DNA of 64,000 nt, from NCBI RefSeq assembly GCF_034314165.1, contig NZ_JAVIWK010000001.1, forward strand, positions 4,045,001 through 4,109,000, in the 5' to 3' direction. Below the pieces are notes generated by a model. The model did not search any database. It saw only the letters and a list, made by a program, of their open reading frames with translations, and was not told the origin of the DNA. The stretch comes from Pseudomonas sp. Bout1. GTDB taxonomy: Bacteria > Pseudomonadota > Gammaproteobacteria > Pseudomonadales > Pseudomonadaceae. Below, piece by piece: positions 61,253 to 64,000 of this stretch. Positions within the stretch are counted from its first letter, which is position 1. Each line of letters begins with the position of its first letter. Both the position numbers and the translations under genes were made by a program.

Positions 61253-61342
61253 ATGAACCTTATTCAGCAGGCCCTCACCCGCACCACCACCACGACCGCT
61301 TTTGGCGGGTCGTGTGGTAGCTGTGAGTGGCGCGCAAACTAA
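61253..61342 (+). CDS. Thr-rich leader peptide (29 aa)
   Basis: A 29-codon frame: MNLIQQALTRTTTTTAFGG, then SCGSCEWRAN and TAA. Six of residues 9-15 are Thr, with five in a row at 61283-61297. It lies between a promoter and an intrinsic terminator. No ribosome site precedes the ATG, but the promoter predicts the transcript starts at or next to this ATG. This resembles the thr, ilv and leu attenuator leader peptides in design. It is too short to be found by ordinary gene callers. Confidence 0.65.
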   Translation: MNLIQQALTRTTTTTAFGGSCGSCEWRAN

Positions 61343-61392
61343 GCCACCCGGATTTACCCAAGGCCCCGCCAGCAATGGACGGGGCCTTTTTA
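61283..61392 (+). promoter_or_regulatory. Transcription attenuator with mutually exclusive hairpins
   Basis: Pause hairpin: CACGACC (61291-61297, within the Thr codons) with GGTCGTG (61308-61314). Antiterminator: GGCGGG (61304-61309) with CCCGCC (61365-61370). Terminator: AAGGCCCCG (61360-61368) with CGGGGCCTTTTT (61380-61391). The antiterminator uses bases of both the pause hairpin and the terminator, as in classic attenuation. A ribosome stalled at the Thr codons would free GGCGGG and allow read-through to the isochorismatase-like gene. Confidence 0.65.
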
Positions 61393-61428
61393 TTGCTCCG
61401 CCATCTGGCAACTACAAGGAGCAGTACC

Positions 61429-61965
61429 ATGCCTGACAACAAGCGCCCCGCCCTGCTGGTCATCGACATGCAGACAGGTCTGTACGATGGTCCGGAAAAA
61501 CCCTACGAACGCCAGCGCGTACTCGACAACATCAACCAGTTGATTCAACGAGCGCGACACGCTGGCGTGCCGGTTTTTGCAGCGCGCCACACCGGCCCGG
61601 CGGGTTCGCCCATCGAGGCGGGTAGCCCGTTATGGCAGCTCTGGCCAGCGCTGGAGGTCGATGCAGCCCGCGACACGGTTTTCAATAAAACCCGGCCCAG
61701 CTGTTTTCTCGGCACCGAGCTGGCGCAGCAACTGGCGGCCGCACAGGTGAATGAACTGGTGATCGTCGGGATGAAAACCCAGTACTGCATCGACACGACG
61801 TGCCGAGTGGCCGTCGAGCTGGGGTTCTCGGTAGTGCTGCCGGAAGATGGCCATACCTGCATGGACACTCCGGCGCTATCGGCCGAGGCAATTATCGAGC
61901 ATCACAATAAAACCTTGGCCGGGGCGTTTGTGAAGCGTGTGAAAGCTGACGATATCGGCTTCTAA
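61429..61965 (+). CDS. Isochorismatase-like cysteine hydrolase
   Basis: A 178-residue hydrolase of the isochorismatase superfamily. The catalytic triad is in place: Asp in LLVIDMQTGLYDG, Lys in TVFNKTRPSCF, Cys in IVGMKTQYCIDTTCRVA. The family covers nicotinamidases, ureidohydrolases and isochorismatases; the substrate is not clear. The start at 61429 has AAGGAG 9 bases upstream. It is transcribed through the Thr-rich attenuator, which suggests amino-acid-linked control. Confidence 0.9.
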   Translation: MPDNKRPALLVIDMQTGLYDGPEKPYERQRVLDNINQLIQRARHAGVPVFAARHTGPAGSPIEAGSPLWQLWPALEVDAARDTVFNKTRPSCFLGTELAQQLAAAQVNELVIVGMKTQYCIDTTCRVAVELGFSVVLPEDGHTCMDTPALSAEAIIEHHNKTLAGAFVKRVKADDIGF

Positions 61966-61980
61966 AGCCCGGAGCTTTAC

Positions 61981-62238
61981 CTAAGCCGTGGTTCTCAAGA
62001 CGTTGCGCAGTTCGCCATTGATCGCGCCCTGCGCAACAACCAGTTGCTCGACCAAATCACCGGTTGCTAGTGCCGTTAACGCAATCACTGGGCGGTCCCA
62101 GTCGTAATTTCTTATTACATTGATGCGGAACCCACCATGGGTATCGAAGGAGGGATACCAGCCGACATCCAATATAAGCCCACCGGCGTATTCAACCTGA
62201 AGCATGTCCTCTTTCAGCAGGTGGGCCTGACTCTCCAT
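61981..62238 (-). CDS. Hypothetical protein (85 aa)
   Basis: An 85-residue protein starting MESQAHLLKEDMLQVEYAGG with GGATGGGG upstream of the ATG. It is mixed alpha/beta with no signal peptide or membrane helix, and contains LILDVGWYPSFDTHGGFRI and NYDWDRPVIAL. Its composition is less GC-rich than its neighbours. I recognise no family. It converges on the isochorismatase-like gene, 15 bases apart. Confidence 0.6.
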   Translation of the reverse strand: MESQAHLLKEDMLQVEYAGGLILDVGWYPSFDTHGGFRINVIRNYDWDRPVIALTALATGDLVEQLVVAQGAINGELRNVLRTTA

Positions 62239-62622
62239 CGCCCCATCCTGCAATATTGAGAGATCATCATGGGTGACGTTTCCGTCAATAAAGCCTAATG
62301 ATCAACTTGTTAACCTCCTGAATTCCTGCTCGGAAATCGGATGACCATGGATGACGCCCGCGCTGAACTCAATTCGACCCCAGTAACTGGGCTTGCCATC
62401 ACTGGCACCTATGACTTGCGGGTACTCCCTGAGTTTTCAGGGTTTTGGACGTCTCTGCTAAGGAAAGTCGTCAAAGTCTGCGGCAGTAAAAAGGGCTGGG
62501 ACGAGCGGTCTGGAAAATCAGATTAGGCTGGTGAGAAATGAAATTTTTCTGCGGTAAAGAAACGATCCGTACTACAAATCCCGCATAATCCAAGGCTCTA
62601 ATTCTTCAGGAAGAACCTTCCG
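62239..62622. other. Low-information region with a doubtful 61-codon frame
   Basis: 384 bases between the 85-aa gene and the dehydrogenase. A plus-strand frame at 62341-62526 (MTMDDARAELNSTPVTGLAI onward) has no ribosome site and no recognisable domain; it may be a decayed gene. The dehydrogenase promoter is presumably in 62530-62610. Confidence 0.4.
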
Positions 62623-63573
62623 ATGCCCGTTACCGTTCTGGTCCTGGTTGAAACCATCAACGACTACCTGCCGATCATCGAAGGCAACGGCTTTCACGTG
62701 ATCCTTGCGCCAACCCCGACCGAACGTGCGAAGGCGATCAAGACACACGGCGGGCAGATTCAGGCAGTGCTGACCCGCGGCCCACTTGGCCTTTACGCCG
62801 AGGAAATCGCCGCGCTGACGTCGCTGGAGATTATCTGTGTGATCGGCGCCGGGTATGAGCACGTCGACCTGCAAGCCGCCAGCAACCGGGGCATCGTAGT
62901 CACCAACGGCGCCGGCGTGAATGCGCCATCGGTAGCAGACCACGCCATGGCCCTGTTGCTCTCGCTGGTGCGCGACATTCCCCGGGCCGACGCGGCGGTA
63001 CGGCGCAACGAATGGCCCAAAGTCATGCGCCCTTCCCTGGCCGGCAAACAGCTGGGCATTCTTGGCCTGGGCGCCGTAGGCTTGGAGATCGCCAGGCGCG
63101 CAGCCCTGGGTTTTGGCATGGAGGTGAGTTATCACAACCGCCAGCCCCGCGACGACGTGGACTACACCTACTGCGCCACCGCCGTGGAACTGGCGCGGGC
63201 CTCGGATTTCCTTATCCTCGCCACACCAGGCGGCGCCAGCACGCGGCATCTGATCGACCGCCAAGCCCTCGACGCGCTGGGGCCCAACGGTTTTTTGGTG
63301 AACATCGGCCGCGGCAGCGTGGTGGTTACGGCCGACCTGATTACCGCCCTCGAACAACGCCGCATCGGCGGCGCGGCACTGGATGTATTCGACGACGAGC
63401 CCAAGGTGCCGGACGCCCTCAAGCACCTCAGCAATACCGTGCTCACGCCCCATGTCGCCGGCCTGTCTCCGGAAGCGGCCCATGACACCGTGCAGCGTGT
63501 GGCGGACAACCTGCTGGAATACTTCGCCGGTCGCCCCGTGCTGACGCCTGTAACGCTGCCGCCACGCAACTGA
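62623..63573 (+). CDS. D-isomer-specific 2-hydroxyacid dehydrogenase
   Basis: NAD(P)-dependent reductase of 2-keto acids (glyoxylate/hydroxypyruvate reductase group), 316 residues. The Rossmann loop is LGILGLGAVGLEIARRAA. The catalytic Arg is in NIGRGSVVVTADL, the Glu in DVFDDEPKVP and the His in LTPHVAGLSPEAA. It stands alone on the plus strand. The physiological acid is not evident. Confidence 0.92.
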   Translation: MPVTVLVLVETINDYLPIIEGNGFHVILAPTPTERAKAIKTHGGQIQAVLTRGPLGLYAEEIAALTSLEIICVIGAGYEHVDLQAASNRGIVVTNGAGVNAPSVADHAMALLLSLVRDIPRADAAVRRNEWPKVMRPSLAGKQLGILGLGAVGLEIARRAALGFGMEVSYHNRQPRDDVDYTYCATAVELARASDFLILATPGGASTRHLIDRQALDALGPNGFLVNIGRGSVVVTADLITALEQRRIGGAALDVFDDEPKVPDALKHLSNTVLTPHVAGLSPEAAHDTVQRVADNLLEYFAGRPVLTPVTLPPRN

Positions 63574-63744
63574 CTCAGATCCCGGCCCCGCGAAAAACGC
63601 GGCCGGCGATCCAGGCACATCATGCCCGCTGATCATCGGCCAACACGCTAACCTATTAAGCGGCCCCAACCTTGTGGCTGGATGGCTGCGCGCATTAGAT
63701 TAGCCAATAGTCCAAGGCCTTAAGAATAAGCAGAAGGGATAAGC

Positions 63745-64000
63745 ATGGCGCTTAATGACCAATCGACCCAGATTCGCCCCGGCGAAGAACTTGATGCCAG
63801 CCTCATCGATCCCTACCTCAAGGCCCATATCCCGGGCTTGAGCGGCAGTGTAAAAATCAGCCAGTTCCCCGGTGGTGCCTCCAACCTGACGTACCTGCTG
63901 GAATACCCCGGCCAGGAATTCGTGCTGCGCCGCCCGCCCTTTGGCCACAAGGCCAAGTCTGCCCACGACATGGGCCGCGAATACCGGATTCTCAACCAGC
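63745..64000 (+). CDS. Phosphotransferase-family protein (partial, runs off the right edge)
   Basis: The first 85 codons of a protein like the aminoglycoside-phosphotransferase/ACAD10-type kinases often encoded beside acyl-CoA dehydrogenases. It starts MALNDQSTQIRPGEELDASL. The ATP-binding glycine loop is ISQFPGGASNLTYLL, and the Lys-equivalent strand is EFVLRRPPFGHKAKSAHDMGREY. AGAAGGGA lies 6 bases upstream of the ATG. The rest of the gene is outside the window. Confidence 0.85.
   Translation, partial: MALNDQSTQIRPGEELDASLIDPYLKAHIPGLSGSVKISQFPGGASNLTYLLEYPGQEFVLRRPPFGHKAKSAHDMGREYRILNQ

Overview
The window looks like a chromosome segment from a Pseudomonas of the fluorescens group. Codon use is GC-rich, and many gene neighbourhoods are pseudomonad: fapF, zwf-gnd, cobW-cobN-chelatase genes, cbtBA-cobE-cobM and cysI-DUF934. 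There are REP/REPIN-type palindromes of the kind common in P. fluorescens. No rRNA, tRNA, prophage, IS element or CRISPR array was seen.

Layout. 1-3.2 kb: the end of a Fap functional-amyloid operon (tail of fapE, complete fapF) converging on a sigma-54 activator. 3.2-7 kb: a translationally coupled zwf-gnd-HAD phosphatase operon. 7-12.1 kb: a small coiled-coil protein, a CptA-like phosphoethanolamine transferase, a TonB-dependent siderophore receptor with a Fur-like site, and a small exported protein. 12.1-16.3 kb: GNAT, ZapE, a SnoaL-like protein, a WYL regulator and an aldo/keto reductase; matching TGTCAG direct repeats lie on both sides of the WYL gene. 16.26-16.68 kb: a REP palindrome whose right arm has expanded into 18 tandem 19-bp copies. 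16.7-23.2 kb: a minus-strand chain nadK, phosphoesterase, rhomboid, yeaC, DUF2797, pepN.

24.3-32.5 kb is the main accessory locus, a type VI secretion vgrG island. It runs vgrG, DUF4123 adaptor, three DUF3304 lipoproteins (probable immunity genes), one intact Tle1-type phospholipase effector, and a broken PAAR gene. Two extra immunity genes are separated by N-terminal stubs of the effector gene, and the gene starts repeat exactly every 742 bp.

32.5-43.7 kb is a vitamin B12 region with two cobalamin riboswitches. One heads cobW-cobN-AAA-VWA on the minus strand. The other heads cbtB-cbtA-cobE-cobM on the plus strand. An HxlR regulator and a divergent FabF-type ketoacyl synthase, with a perfect palindrome between them, sit between the two switches. 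44-61 kb carries nfuA, an acyltransferase, cti, metH (a B12 user), a periplasmic binding protein, cysI-DUF934, an AT-rich metallo-hydrolase lipoprotein gene, a SulP transporter, sdaC and a TetR regulator.

At 61.2-62 kb an isochorismatase-like gene is preceded by what looks like a complete transcription attenuator. It has a promoter whose predicted start falls on the ATG of a Thr-rich leader peptide, and mutually exclusive pause, antiterminator and terminator pairings. The window ends with a 2-hydroxyacid dehydrogenase and the start of a phosphotransferase gene. The observations most worth checking are the T6SS immunity/effector-stub array, the Thr-rich attenuator, and the REP-derived minisatellite.
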